Assembly: GCF_963678425.1 (NCBI RefSeq)
Contig: NZ_OY782854.1
Coordinates: 124,001-188,000, forward strand
DNA: 64,000 bases
DNA from: an uncultured Bacteroides sp.
Lineage (GTDB): Bacteria > Bacteroidota > Bacteroidia > Bacteroidales > Bacteroidaceae
Reading direction: 5' to 3'
Part shown: positions 9,302 to 17,905 of the stretch, piece after piece
Layout of the letters: each line of letters starts with the position of its first letter
Position numbering within the stretch: the first letter of the stretch is position 1
Notes under the pieces: model-generated
Told to the model about the DNA's origin: nothing
The model's input: the letters and a program-made list of their open reading frames with translations, nothing else
Database searches by the model: none
Translations under genes and position numbers: made by a program

Positions 9302-10986
9302 TGGTAAAAAGCAGGATAATATGTTTTTTATTAATTCTTCCATTCTTGAGCTGTACAGCCTCAGAAGAAGAACCTTTTGTTAACAAACAAGATGATCCGG
9401 TTGATGGTATTCGTATTGCATGGGATTATAACTCTATGCAATGTCTTGCTCCTATAGGAGGTTACCCTCGTATACGAAAGTTAACTGATAATTCTTTGAT
9501 TGTTGTCTATGATGCCTCTAATGGGAACGGAGAACTTCGTCGGAGTTCTGATAGTGGAAAGAGCTGGAGTGAACCGGGAATTATTTTCAGGCAACATACT
9601 TATACAAATAAGGAAGGACTTTCAACTACAGTAAATATTGCTAACTCTGAGTTGACACAATTACAAAATGGTGACTTAGTTGCCGCTTGCAATTATCGTC
9701 CGGCAAAAGATGAAATCGCACCTTTTGCTATCGTAATTCGCCGAAGTAAAGATTTAGGAGTAACATGGAGCGAAGAACAGATTTTGTATGAAGGAGGGTC
9801 TCGTTTCACTGATGGCTGCTGGGAACCTTCTTTCCTGCAGTTACCTAATGGAGATCTTCAGATTTATTTTGCAAATGAAAGTCCGTACCGTAATTCAGAT
9901 GAACAGGAAATTTCTGTTTTGACTTCACATGATAACGGAATAAACTGGGATAAAGATATTAAAACTGTATGTTTTCGTGCGGGTCACCGTGATGGGATGC
10001 CTGTTGCGTTAATCTCCGGAAATGAAATATTAGTTTCAATTGAAGACAATAATGTTGGTCAGTTTAAGCCATATATTGTGCGTAATTCTATTTCTGATAA
10101 CTGGAAGGTTCCTGTTTCTGGAGACTCCCCTTTGAGAGAATCGGCTTTGTTAAAACCATTATCAGAAAATGTATATGCCGGAGCTCCATATCTAATGAGG
10201 ATTCCTACAGGGGAAGTCTTGATGTCTTATCAGACAACTGGCTCAAGGTCTTCAAATTGGGAACTTTCAACAATGGAAGTTACAATAGGTGATAAAAATG
10301 GGCATAATTTTAGTCGGGCAACAAGGCCCTTTGATGTTCCATTAGACAGAGAAGCAAAATGGAATTCACTTTCTCTTTTAGATGATAGAACTGTTGCTGC
10401 TGTTGCATCTACTAATTCTTTCACATCTTCAGTAGGAGTATGGATGATTAAGGGACATATTCTTTCTGATGTGCAAGCCAGAAAAAATACAGTTATTACT
10501 GATGGCGTTCTGACTAGAGAGGAATGGGGCGATTATTTTCCTTTGTTTGTAGGATCTAAAGGGAAAAGTAATATTCAATCGGGAATCTGTTATGACGAAA
10601 ATAATTTATATGTAAGTCTTGCTGTTCATCCTGAAGGAGACCTGATTAAGCAGGTATCTGTTAGCTTTGATCCTGAGAATAGCTGCTTTACAATGCCCGA
10701 CAAAGGAATATATAAAATTGATTATAAAAGTGACGGGGGTATAAACTTTTATGAAGGGAATAGAGGAGAGTGGAAGAAAATTGATTCTAAAGGGATTATT
10801 GCTAGAGTTAATATAGGTGCACAGCAACAATATACTTTAGAGTTTTCAATCCCTTTTTCTGCATTAAACAAAATTGATAGAAAACCTATGCGGATTAATC
10901 TTATGCTGGAAACATCTGCATATAAAGAGGCATTGATAAATTCTACACCAGAAGCAACATGTTCCTGGATGAAAGTTGTGTTTTAA
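9298..10986 (+). CDS. BNR/sialidase-fold lipoprotein, GH93-like, with C-terminal CBM9/DOMON-like domain
   Basis: A 562-residue lipoprotein (signal ending FLSC, Cys19). The first 390 residues form a six-bladed BNR-type propeller with Asp-box-like repeats (SSDSGKSWSE, SKDLGVTWSE, SHDNGINWD). Two conserved-looking glutamates, Glu176 in GCWEPSF and Glu249 in LVSIEDN, are 73 residues apart, similar to the catalytic pair as I recall it in GH93 exo-arabinanases. GH93 releases arabinobiose from alpha-1,5-arabinan, which would suit its position between two GH43 genes. The last 170 residues (TDGVLTREEWGDYFPLFVG onward) look like a CBM9/DOMON-type beta-sandwich. A true sialidase is less likely given the context, and no clear Arg triad was identified. 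Family assignment is from memory of motifs, not a search. Confidence 0.65.
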   Translation: MMVKSRIICFLLILPFLSCTASEEEPFVNKQDDPVDGIRIAWDYNSMQCLAPIGGYPRIRKLTDNSLIVVYDASNGNGELRRSSDSGKSWSEPGIIFRQHTYTNKEGLSTTVNIANSELTQLQNGDLVAACNYRPAKDEIAPFAIVIRRSKDLGVTWSEEQILYEGGSRFTDGCWEPSFLQLPNGDLQIYFANESPYRNSDEQEISVLTSHDNGINWDKDIKTVCFRAGHRDGMPVALISGNEILVSIEDNNVGQFKPYIVRNSISDNWKVPVSGDSPLRESALLKPLSENVYAGAPYLMRIPTGEVLMSYQTTGSRSSNWELSTMEVTIGDKNGHNFSRATRPFDVPLDREAKWNSLSLLDDRTVAAVASTNSFTSSVGVWMIKGHILSDVQARKNTVITDGVLTREEWGDYFPLFVGSKGKSNIQSGICYDENNLYVSLAVHPEGDLIKQVSVSFDPENSCFTMPDKGIYKIDYKSDGGINFYEGNRGEWKKIDSKGIIARVNIGAQQQYTLEFSIPFSALNKIDRKPMRINLMLETSAYKEALINSTPEATCSWMKVVF

Positions 10987-11000
10987 GTATTAAAGAAAAA

Positions 11001-12008
11001 ATGAAAAAAAATCTGTTATTATTATGCATTGTGCTTAACAGCCTTGCATGTTCTTCAAAAGAAGATCCTCAAAAAGAGGCTGATACAAGATATAAAAATC
11101 CTGTTTTAAATTTCAGCCTTCCGGATCCAACAATCATTCGGGCTGATGATAAAAGCTTTTATTTATACGCTACAGAAGATATTCGTAATTTGCCAATTTA
11201 TAAGTCTACTGATTTAATTAACTGGAAATTTGCAGGCACAGCGTTTACAGATAACACTCGTCCCAATTTTGAACCTGGCGGAGGAATCTGGGCTCCTGAT
11301 ATAAATAGGATTAATAGCACTTATGTGATGTATTATTCGATGTCTGTTTGGGGAGGAGAATGGACCTGTGGCATAGGAATAGCTACAGCGAATACACCTG
11401 CCGGACCTTTTACGGACTGGGGAATGTTGTTCAGAAGCAATACTATTAATGTTCAGAATTCTATTGACCCTTTTTATATTGAAGATGGAGGGAGAAAGTA
11501 TCTTTTTTGGGGTAGTTTTCATGGAATATATGGAATAGAGCTTGCTGAAGACGGACTTTCCGTTAAACCAGGTGCTGAAAAGAAACAGATTGCCGGTACT
11601 GCTTATGAAGGCACTTATATTCACAAAAAGGATGGCTATTATTATTTGTTTGCTTCGACAGGAACTTGCTGTGAAGGCTTGAACAGTACTTATCAAACAG
11701 TAGTAGGGCGTTCTGAAAATCTTTGGGGACCGTATGTTGATAAGAGTGGACAGGAAATGCTGAACAATCATCATGAGATCTTGATACATAAAAATTCTGC
11801 TTTTGTTGGCACGGGACATAATTCGGAAATTGTATCTGATGATGCCGGACAAAACTGGATGTTCTATCACGGCGTTGATAGGAAAAATCCGGAAGGCAGA
11901 GTCCTTTTATTGGATAAAGTGAATTGGGTAAATGGGTGGCCTTCAGTGGAGACAGATTCTCCGTCTATTGACTCTGAGCGACCTTCATTTAAAAACAATA
12001 AAGATTAA
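11001..12008 (+). CDS. GH43 endo-arabinanase-like lipoprotein
   Basis: A 335-residue GH43 lipoprotein. The start is taken at 11001 because MKKNLLLLCIVLNSLAC gives a clean lipobox (Cys17); an in-frame upstream start at 10959 lies within the preceding gene. Catalytic residues by motif: Asp42 (LPDPTII), Asp156 (NSIDPFY) and Glu203 (AYEGTYI). The segments GGGIWAPDI and STGTCCEGLNSTY are typical of the arabinan endo-1,5-alpha-L-arabinosidase subgroup (GH43_4/5), so this is the best pointer to arabinan as the PUL substrate. The gene begins 14 bp after the GH93-like gene and ends 5 bp before the next one, so all belong to one transcript. Confidence 0.85.
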   Translation: MKKNLLLLCIVLNSLACSSKEDPQKEADTRYKNPVLNFSLPDPTIIRADDKSFYLYATEDIRNLPIYKSTDLINWKFAGTAFTDNTRPNFEPGGGIWAPDINRINSTYVMYYSMSVWGGEWTCGIGIATANTPAGPFTDWGMLFRSNTINVQNSIDPFYIEDGGRKYLFWGSFHGIYGIELAEDGLSVKPGAEKKQIAGTAYEGTYIHKKDGYYYLFASTGTCCEGLNSTYQTVVGRSENLWGPYVDKSGQEMLNNHHEILIHKNSAFVGTGHNSEIVSDDAGQNWMFYHGVDRKNPEGRVLLLDKVNWVNGWPSVETDSPSIDSERPSFKNNKD

Positions 12009-12013
12009 TTTAA

Positions 12014-14047
12014 ATGATTATGATAAAAAAAAGTATCATTTCTGTATTTCTTATGTTATCAGCACTGGGGGGGATGGCTCAACCTTATGATGCTTCTCAT
12101 ATATCGGCTGCTATCGCTTTGAAAATTCCGGGAAATCCAGCAGTTAATTACCCGCTGACAATGATTTTAAACAGTAATAGTAGCTATAATTTAAAAATGG
12201 TTGCCAAAGAAAAGATTCCTGTTAGTGTTTTACAGCAAGTATCAGAACAAAATGGGATAAAGAAGATTACGATGCAAATTACTGCTTTAGAGAATATTTA
12301 TTTTAATTATTCTCAACGATTTTCAACAGACTCTCCTCATAATGACTGCCTGTTTTACATGCCTGGGTTCTGGTACAGACGCAACCTTCGTTCACCAAAA
12401 GAGGCTCCGTCTTTTCATACTTCGGATAGCTGGACAGTACGTGAAGATCGTTTGAGTACACCTCTTACAGGTATATTTAATGAAAAGAGTGGGGAATATA
12501 TCTCTGTTTTAAGAGTTGATTCATTTATAAATGAGGCTTTAATTACACACAAAGAAGGAGAGGTGATTCTTTCAGGTAAAACATCAATTGGTTTTACTGG
12601 TTTTGAGAACATAAATGGGATTGCATCTTTGTCTTTTGGCTATCCATACCAGGAAACTCCTAAGAGTTATATTCGAAAGTTAACGCTGGCTCCATCTATA
12701 AAATCTTTTCAGTTTTTGAAAAAGGGGGAAAGTATTATAGTAACCTGGAACATAAAGCAAGGTAAGGCAGAAGATTTTGCGGATTTTGTAAAACAGACAT
12801 GGGAATATAGTTATGATACATATAAACCTATGGAAGTTAAGACTAACTATTCTGTAGATATGATGAAGCGGGTGATGAGCAACTTCTTTACCAGTAGTTT
12901 TGTGAGCGATAAACCTTTGAAATATTACTCTGGAGTTGGTTTGAGAACAGATGATTGTAAAAGTACTGGTTCTGCAGAAGTGGGCTTTGTTGGTAGAATT
13001 TTACTTAATGCATTCAATGCATTAGAGTATGGTAAACAACAAAATCGTAAAGAACTTCAGGATAATGCTTACGAAATTTTTGATAGTTATCTGAAGAACG
13101 GTTTTTCTGAAGCTGGCTTTTTTAAGGAATATGTAGATTACAATACAAATTATGAAGAACAGGTTCATAGCATTCGCCGCCAGTCTGAAGGAATTTATGC
13201 GATGCTTCATTTTTTGCAATATGAAAAACAGAATGGACGGAAACACCCGGAGTGGGAAAAACGTATAAAAGGGATGCTGGATATATTTCTTAAATTGCAG
13301 AATAATGATGGTAGTTTCCCGCGTAAATTTAAAGATGATTTGTCTGTTGTAGATAAGAGTGGGGGGAGTACGCCATCTGCAACGCTTCCTTTAGTAATGG
13401 GATACAAATTTTTTAAGAATAAACGTTATCTGGAGAGTGCTAAAAAATCTGCTGCTTATTTAGAAAATGAACTAATCTCAAAATCAGATTATTTTTCATC
13501 AACTTTAGATGCTAACTGTGAAGACAAGGAAGCATCATTATATGCAGCAACAGCAACCTATTATCTGGCATTAGTTACTCAGGGAACAGAACGACAACAC
13601 TATGCTTCATTGGCTAAGAAAGCAGCATATTTTGCTCTTTCCTGGTATTATGTGTGGGATGTACCCTTTGCTCAGGGGCAAATGTTAGGTGATATCGGTT
13701 TAAAAACCCGTGGATGGGGAAATGTTTCTGTAGAGAATAATCATATTGATGTTTTTGTTTTTGAATTTAATTCAGTGCTTAAATGGCTGGCAAGAGAATA
13801 TGACGAATCTCGTTTTGCTGATTTTTCTAAAGTGATAGAATCATCAATGAAGCAACTTTTACCTTATGAAGGAAATCTTTGTGGTGTTGCAAAAGAAGGA
13901 TATTATCCTGAAGTAGTGCAACATACAAATTGGGACTACGGGCGAAATGGTAAGGGTTTTTATAATGATATTTTTGCTCCGGGATGGACTGTTGCTTCAT
14001 TGTGGGAATTATTCTCTCCCGGACGTTCGGAAATGTATTTAAAATAA
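12014..14047 (+). CDS. Secreted protein of unknown family, probable alpha/alpha-barrel glycosidase-like fold
   Basis: A 677-residue exported protein (signal peptide ending GGMAQ); the start at 12014 is 5 bp after the previous stop, with an equally possible ATG at 12020. Residues about 20-255 look like a beta-sandwich, while residues about 280-677 are rich in helices with pairs of aromatic/acidic motifs (RTDDCKSTGSAEVGFVGRI, QVHSIRRQSEGIYAMLHF, NNDGSFPRKF, DIGLKTRGWGNVSVENNH), as in (alpha/alpha)6 six-hairpin glycosidases. Invariant-looking acids Asp and Glu in RTDDC, RRQSEG and NDGSF are candidates for catalysis. I do not recognise an established CAZy family. Co-transcription with GH43, GH93-like and mutarotase genes suggests a hydrolase for the same glycan. 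Confidence 0.55.
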   Translation: MIMIKKSIISVFLMLSALGGMAQPYDASHISAAIALKIPGNPAVNYPLTMILNSNSSYNLKMVAKEKIPVSVLQQVSEQNGIKKITMQITALENIYFNYSQRFSTDSPHNDCLFYMPGFWYRRNLRSPKEAPSFHTSDSWTVREDRLSTPLTGIFNEKSGEYISVLRVDSFINEALITHKEGEVILSGKTSIGFTGFENINGIASLSFGYPYQETPKSYIRKLTLAPSIKSFQFLKKGESIIVTWNIKQGKAEDFADFVKQTWEYSYDTYKPMEVKTNYSVDMMKRVMSNFFTSSFVSDKPLKYYSGVGLRTDDCKSTGSAEVGFVGRILLNAFNALEYGKQQNRKELQDNAYEIFDSYLKNGFSEAGFFKEYVDYNTNYEEQVHSIRRQSEGIYAMLHFLQYEKQNGRKHPEWEKRIKGMLDIFLKLQNNDGSFPRKFKDDLSVVDKSGGSTPSATLPLVMGYKFFKNKRYLESAKKSAAYLENELISKSDYFSSTLDANCEDKEASLYAATATYYLALVTQGTERQHYASLAKKAAYFALSWYYVWDVPFAQGQMLGDIGLKTRGWGNVSVENNHIDVFVFEFNSVLKWLAREYDESRFADFSKVIESSMKQLLPYEGNLCGVAKEGYYPEVVQHTNWDYGRNGKGFYNDIFAPGWTVASLWELFSPGRSEMYLK

Positions 14048-14058
14048 GTGATAAAGCT

Positions 14059-15198
14059 ATGAGAAAACTAGGTTTGATAATTGGGCTTGTCTTATTTATA
14101 AGCTGTACTGCAAATAGAAAAGCTGTCGATATAGTCTCGGCTTCCGGCTTGAAACAAAGTAATTTTCAGACAATAGTAGATGGGAAGAAAACCTCTTTAT
14201 TCATTCTGAAGAATAAGAATAAAATGGAGGTGTGCTTAACCAATTTTGGAGGGCGCATTGTATCAATAATGGTACCGGACAAAGATGGAAAGATGAGAGA
14301 TGTTGTTTTGGGATTTGACTCTATTCAGGATTATATTAAGTACCCTACAGACTTTGGAGCAAGTATAGGTCGTTATGCTAATCGCATAAATAAAGGGAAG
14401 ATTACAATTGATGGGGTGAATTACCAATTGCCACAAAATAACTACGGACATTGTTTACATGGTGGCTTTAAAGGTTTTCAGTATCAGGTTTATGATGCTA
14501 AGCAAATAAATGATCAAAAGATTGAATTCAGCTATTTATCAAAAGATTTAGAACAGGGATTTCCTGGAAATCTGACATGTAAGGTTACATTTAGTCTGAC
14601 AGATGATAATGCTATTGATATTCAATATGAAGCAAGTACCGACAAAACAACGATTGTGAATATGACGAATCACTCTTACTTCAATCTGGATGGCGACCCT
14701 TCTTGCTTAAATACCGATTATTTATTGACGATCAATGCCGATTCATATACTCCGGTTGACAGTACATTCATGACTACAGGAGAAATACTTCCGGTAGAGG
14801 GGACGGATATGGATTTTCGCGTTTCAACAGCTGTTGGAGCAAGAATAAACAATTATAGTTTCAGACAACTTAAAAATGGTAATGGTTATGATCATAACTG
14901 GGTATTGAATACAAAAGAGGATATCACCAGGAAGTGTGCTTCACTTAAATCACCTAAAACAGGAATCGTTTTAGATGTTTATACCAATGAACCAGGCATT
15001 CAGGTTTATACTGGTAATTTTCTGCATGGAACATTGCATGGAAAAAAAGGAATTGTTTATAAACAACGCGCTGCCGTTTGTCTGGAAACACAAAAGTATC
15101 CTGATTCACCCAATAAACCGGAGTGGCCATCTGCCATACTTAAACCAGGAGAGAAATATTTCAGCCATTGTATATTCAGGTTTTCAACAAACAAATGA
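14059..15198 (+). CDS. galM: Aldose 1-epimerase (mutarotase), lipoprotein form
   Basis: Interconverts alpha and beta anomers of free sugars. The start at 14059 yields MRKLGLIIGLVLFISC, a lipoprotein signal (Cys16), so the enzyme acts outside the cytoplasm; a longer in-frame reading begins inside the previous gene. The 379-residue protein shows the GalM fold with TNFGGRIVSIMVPD, RYANRI, the His motifs NYGHCLHGG and NMTNHSYFNLDG (general acid His), and the general base Glu in VCLETQKYPDSPN. In this operon it probably speeds mutarotation of arabinose or galactose released by the inverting and retaining enzymes. It is followed directly by a hairpin at 15201-15238, the likely end of the PUL transcript. 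Confidence 0.95.
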   Translation: MRKLGLIIGLVLFISCTANRKAVDIVSASGLKQSNFQTIVDGKKTSLFILKNKNKMEVCLTNFGGRIVSIMVPDKDGKMRDVVLGFDSIQDYIKYPTDFGASIGRYANRINKGKITIDGVNYQLPQNNYGHCLHGGFKGFQYQVYDAKQINDQKIEFSYLSKDLEQGFPGNLTCKVTFSLTDDNAIDIQYEASTDKTTIVNMTNHSYFNLDGDPSCLNTDYLLTINADSYTPVDSTFMTTGEILPVEGTDMDFRVSTAVGARINNYSFRQLKNGNGYDHNWVLNTKEDITRKCASLKSPKTGIVLDVYTNEPGIQVYTGNFLHGTLHGKKGIVYKQRAAVCLETQKYPDSPNKPEWPSAILKPGEKYFSHCIFRFSTNK

Positions 15199-15200
15199 AG

Positions 15201-15238
15201 TGATCCGTGATAGATGAAATGGCATCTGTCACGGATCA
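15201..15238 (+). terminator. Terminator-like hairpin at end of PUL 1
   Basis: A 16-bp stem (TGATCCGTGATAGATG at 15201-15216 with CATCTGTCACGGATCA at 15223-15238, one T-G wobble) and a 6-base loop, beginning 3 bp after the mutarotase stop. The downstream T tract is weak, so it may act partly as an RNA-stabilising 3' end. Confidence 0.7.
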
Positions 15239-15304
15239 ATTGCTTTATAGCCAATATGTTACTTGCTGACGTGATGGAGTGTGGGATACTTTTACTTTTT
15301 ATGT

Positions 15305-15468
15305 GGTTCTTCGTCACTTTAGGTGCAAGCAAACAGTCTCAAATGCTTATCCAATCAAGATTCTACGTGCTCTTTGATAAGCCACTTATTGAATCTGATA
15401 AAAAGTCTGCAAAACACCAGAAATAAGAGGCTAAATATAATATCTTGCACCTAAAGTGACGAAGAACC
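15305..15468. mobile_element. MITE: 164-bp non-autonomous element with 25-bp terminal inverted repeats (ISL3-like)
   Basis: Perfect 25-bp inverted repeats lie at 15305-15329 (begins GGTTCTTCGTCACTTT) and 15444-15468 (ends AAAGTGACGAAGAACC). Both sides are flanked by the identical 8-bp sequence TTTTATGT (15297-15304 and 15469-15476), a target-site duplication. The 114-bp interior has no credible ORF, so the element must be mobilised in trans. An 8-bp duplication and ends beginning GG-TCTTCG are features of the ISL3 family as I know it; no transposase is present in the window. Family assignment is tentative; the element itself is directly visible. Confidence 0.85.
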
Positions 15469-15590
15469 TTTTATGTAGATCAGGATATATCAATTGTCAA
15501 ATAACGTAGCATAAATATCAAAGATAATAGATGACAGAGCAAAAAGAACAGTTATATTCGTGCTCATAATCAAAATATTATCTAAGTACA

Positions 15591-17696
15591 ATGAAAGGCA
15601 TTATATATTCTTGTTTAGCACTGATTTTGTCAGCAAGTGGGGCTGCGAAGCAAATGCCGGTTAATCGCTTAGCTTTGGTTACCCGCAATAATCCTCAGAT
15701 TACTGCATTTGATTCTCTTTCTTCACTCTCTGTTGGCAATGGTGAATTTGCATACACTGTTGATGCTACAGGTTTACAGACATTCCCTGAAATGTATTCA
15801 AAAGGTGTACCGCTTGGCACTCAGTCACAGTGGGGGTGGCACAGTTATGCCAATCCTAATGACTACAAGCATGAAGAGACTCTGAAAGAATATAATTTTG
15901 GTCACGGTAGAAAAGAACTTTATTCTGCTGAATTTAAGGAAGAAGGACGCCAGAAAGAGGCAGCTAACTGGTTTCGCGTGAATCCCCATCGTTTGCATTT
16001 AGGTATTGTTGGCTTTGAATTTGGAAGAAGTGTAAAAGCAACTGATATTACTAATATCAGACAGACTCTTAACTTGTGGAAAGGGAATATTACTAGCAGC
16101 TATACTTTGAATGGGAAGTCTGTTCAGGTGGAAACGGCTTGTCATCCTCAGAAAGATATGATTGCAGCAAAGATCAGTTCGGCCCTGCATCCTGCAGTAA
16201 ACTTCCGTTTTCCTTACCCTTCGGGAGGTCATTGTGATGATGGATGTGACTGGACAAAGAACAATCTTCATAGCACTACTATTATAAGCCGGAATGATCA
16301 CTCTGCTATTTTGAAAAGACAGGTTGATGCAACTGTTTATTACGTTCAGATACAGTGGGAAGGGAAAGCGAAACTGACTGAAAAGCAAAAGAATTATTTT
16401 GTACTGACTCCTGAGTCGGACAATTTAGCTTTCACATGTTTATTTACTTCAGAAATGCAAACGGCAAAGCAGCCAGGTGCTGCTGAGACATTGGTTGCTG
16501 CTGGTAATTACTGGACTTCTTTCTGGAAAAGGGGAGGGGCGGTTGACTTCTCTGCCTGTAAAGATGTACGTGCCAAAGAGCTGGAACGTCGCGTGGTACT
16601 TTCACAATACCTTCTTTCCATTCAATGTGCAGGTTCTACTCCTCCGCAGGAGACAGGATTAACTTATAATTCCTGGTTTGGTAAGTTTCACCTTGAGATG
16701 ATCTGGTGGCATCAGGCACAATTTGCTTTGTGGAACCGTCCGGAACTTTTAGAGCGCACACTTGGATGGTACGAAAAAGCTTATCCGATAGCAAAGGAAA
16801 TAGCAAAACGTCAGGGCTTTGATGGTATTCGCTGGATGAAGATGACAGATCCTTCCGGAATTGAGGCTCCTTCAAAGGTGGGTTCTTTTCTTATCTGGCA
16901 ACAGCCTCACTTAATCTATCTGGTAGAACTACTCTATCGCAGTAATCCAACTCCTGCAATGATTAAGAAATACAATAAGATGGTTCAGGAAACAGCTGCG
17001 TTTATGTATTCTTTTGCCACTTATGAGAAAGAAAAAGATCGCTTTGTATTGAAGGGGGCTATCCCAGCGCAGGAAACTCTTCGTGCTGAGGAAACTGTAA
17101 ATTCTCCGTTTGAACTTTCGTACTGGCATTACGCTATGAGTGTGGCTCAGAAGTGGCGTGAACGTGCGGGCGAAAAACGAAATAAGAAATGGGATGAACT
17201 GATTGCAAAGCTCTCTCCGCTTGCCGCACAAGATAGTTTGTATCTGGCAGCTGAGACGGCTCCTGATACATATAAGGATATTCGTTTTACTTCCGACCAC
17301 ATGGCTGTACTTGGTGCTGAAGGAATTTTGCCTGAGTGCAGACTTGTACGCAATGATTATATGAAGAATACGCTAAACTGGATCTGGGATAACTGGAACT
17401 GGAATAAGACATGGGGGTGGGATTATCCGATGACGGCGATGAATGCTGCCCGCCTTGGAGAACCGGAGAAAGCTGTTGGAGCGCTCTTAATGAACAAGCG
17501 GACAAATACGTATCTGGTGAACGGACACAATTATCAGGATGATCGTTTACGAATTTATCTTCCTGGCAATGGGGGGTTGCTGACTGCCATTTCTATGATG
17601 TGTGCCGGTTGGGATGGCTGTAAGGAAAAAAATCCAGGTTTCCCTAAAGATGGTAACTGGGATGTGAAGTGGGAAGGACTTTCTCCAATGCCTTAA
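15591..17696 (+). CDS. Secreted GH65/GH95-like (alpha/alpha)6-barrel protein
   Basis: A 701-residue exported protein (signal peptide about residues 1-18) built like clan GH-L enzymes: an N-terminal beta-sandwich (SVGNGEFAYTVDATGLQTF, HLGIVGFEF) and a helical barrel from about residue 330, with the conserved run WFGKFHLEMIWWHQAQFAL, GFDGIRWMKMTDPSG, NSPFELSYWHYA, TSDHMAVLGAEGILPE and WNKTWGWDYPMTAMNAARLG. Candidate catalytic acids include the Glu in FHLEM and the Glu in AEGILPE; which is used cannot be told. Substrate is unknown. The gene is separated from PUL 1 by a hairpin and the MITE, so it may be an independent unit or a former part of that PUL. It ends before a clear terminator at 17756-17802. 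Confidence 0.7.
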   Translation: MKGIIYSCLALILSASGAAKQMPVNRLALVTRNNPQITAFDSLSSLSVGNGEFAYTVDATGLQTFPEMYSKGVPLGTQSQWGWHSYANPNDYKHEETLKEYNFGHGRKELYSAEFKEEGRQKEAANWFRVNPHRLHLGIVGFEFGRSVKATDITNIRQTLNLWKGNITSSYTLNGKSVQVETACHPQKDMIAAKISSALHPAVNFRFPYPSGGHCDDGCDWTKNNLHSTTIISRNDHSAILKRQVDATVYYVQIQWEGKAKLTEKQKNYFVLTPESDNLAFTCLFTSEMQTAKQPGAAETLVAAGNYWTSFWKRGGAVDFSACKDVRAKELERRVVLSQYLLSIQCAGSTPPQETGLTYNSWFGKFHLEMIWWHQAQFALWNRPELLERTLGWYEKAYPIAKEIAKRQGFDGIRWMKMTDPSGIEAPSKVGSFLIWQQPHLIYLVELLYRSNPTPAMIKKYNKMVQETAAFMYSFATYEKEKDRFVLKGAIPAQETLRAEETVNSPFELSYWHYAMSVAQKWRERAGEKRNKKWDELIAKLSPLAAQDSLYLAAETAPDTYKDIRFTSDHMAVLGAEGILPECRLVRNDYMKNTLNWIWDNWNWNKTWGWDYPMTAMNAARLGEPEKAVGALLMNKRTNTYLVNGHNYQDDRLRIYLPGNGGLLTAISMMCAGWDGCKEKNPGFPKDGNWDVKWEGLSPMP

Positions 17697-17755
17697 TGCG
17701 GGCATTTGATGAATTATTAGATATGTTTGTTTAGATTATAGATTTGTTAGTGTTA

Positions 17756-17802
17756 CAAGAGGCGGAATTTTAGTCCTGTGAAGGAACGAAATTCTGCCCT
17801 TG
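17756..17802 (+). terminator. Terminator hairpin after the GH65-like gene
   Basis: CAAGAGGCGGAATTT (17756-17770) pairs with AAATTCTGCCCTTG (17789-17802) with one bulge and one mismatch, followed by TTATTTTATG. It separates the glycosidase gene from the MscS gene. Confidence 0.65.
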
Positions 17803-17854
17803 TTATTTTATGAGGGTTTATAAATGTTTCCTTTTAAGTTTCAATAATAATTAG

Positions 17855-17862
17855 TAATTTTG
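17855..17862 (+). promoter_or_regulatory. TAnnTTTG promoter box upstream of MscS-like gene
   Basis: TAATTTTG, 43 bp before the ATG at 17906 and downstream of the preceding terminator. Motif match only. Confidence 0.4.
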
Positions 17863-17905
17863 AATGTTAAAAGACTAATGTTGATTTTGCACAAATATAT
17901 TTTTA

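Larger units (their letters stand above)
15199..15590. other. Gene-free interval with terminator hairpin and MITE
   Basis: Nothing codes convincingly here. It holds the hairpin at 15201-15238 and a 164-bp inverted-repeat element at 15305-15468 flanked by 8-bp direct repeats. The remaining 120 bp before the next gene carry no recognisable element beyond its presumed promoter. Confidence 0.8.

Noticed and set aside
9298..10986. Sialidase as product of the BNR-fold gene
   Set aside because: No nan gene or sialic-acid function is nearby, no clear Arg triad was found and the operon is built for arabinose-type glycans; a GH93-like reading is preferred.
11214..11870. Long open frame on the minus strand (218 codons) inside the arabinanase-type GH43 gene
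   Set aside because: Fully antisense to a gene with all catalytic motifs; its composition is what the complement of the GH43 codons would give and it has no start context.
15214..15426. 70-codon plus-strand frame running from the terminator into the MITE
   Set aside because: It starts inside the hairpin stem and passes through an inserted element, so it cannot be an ancestral gene; no ribosome-binding site.
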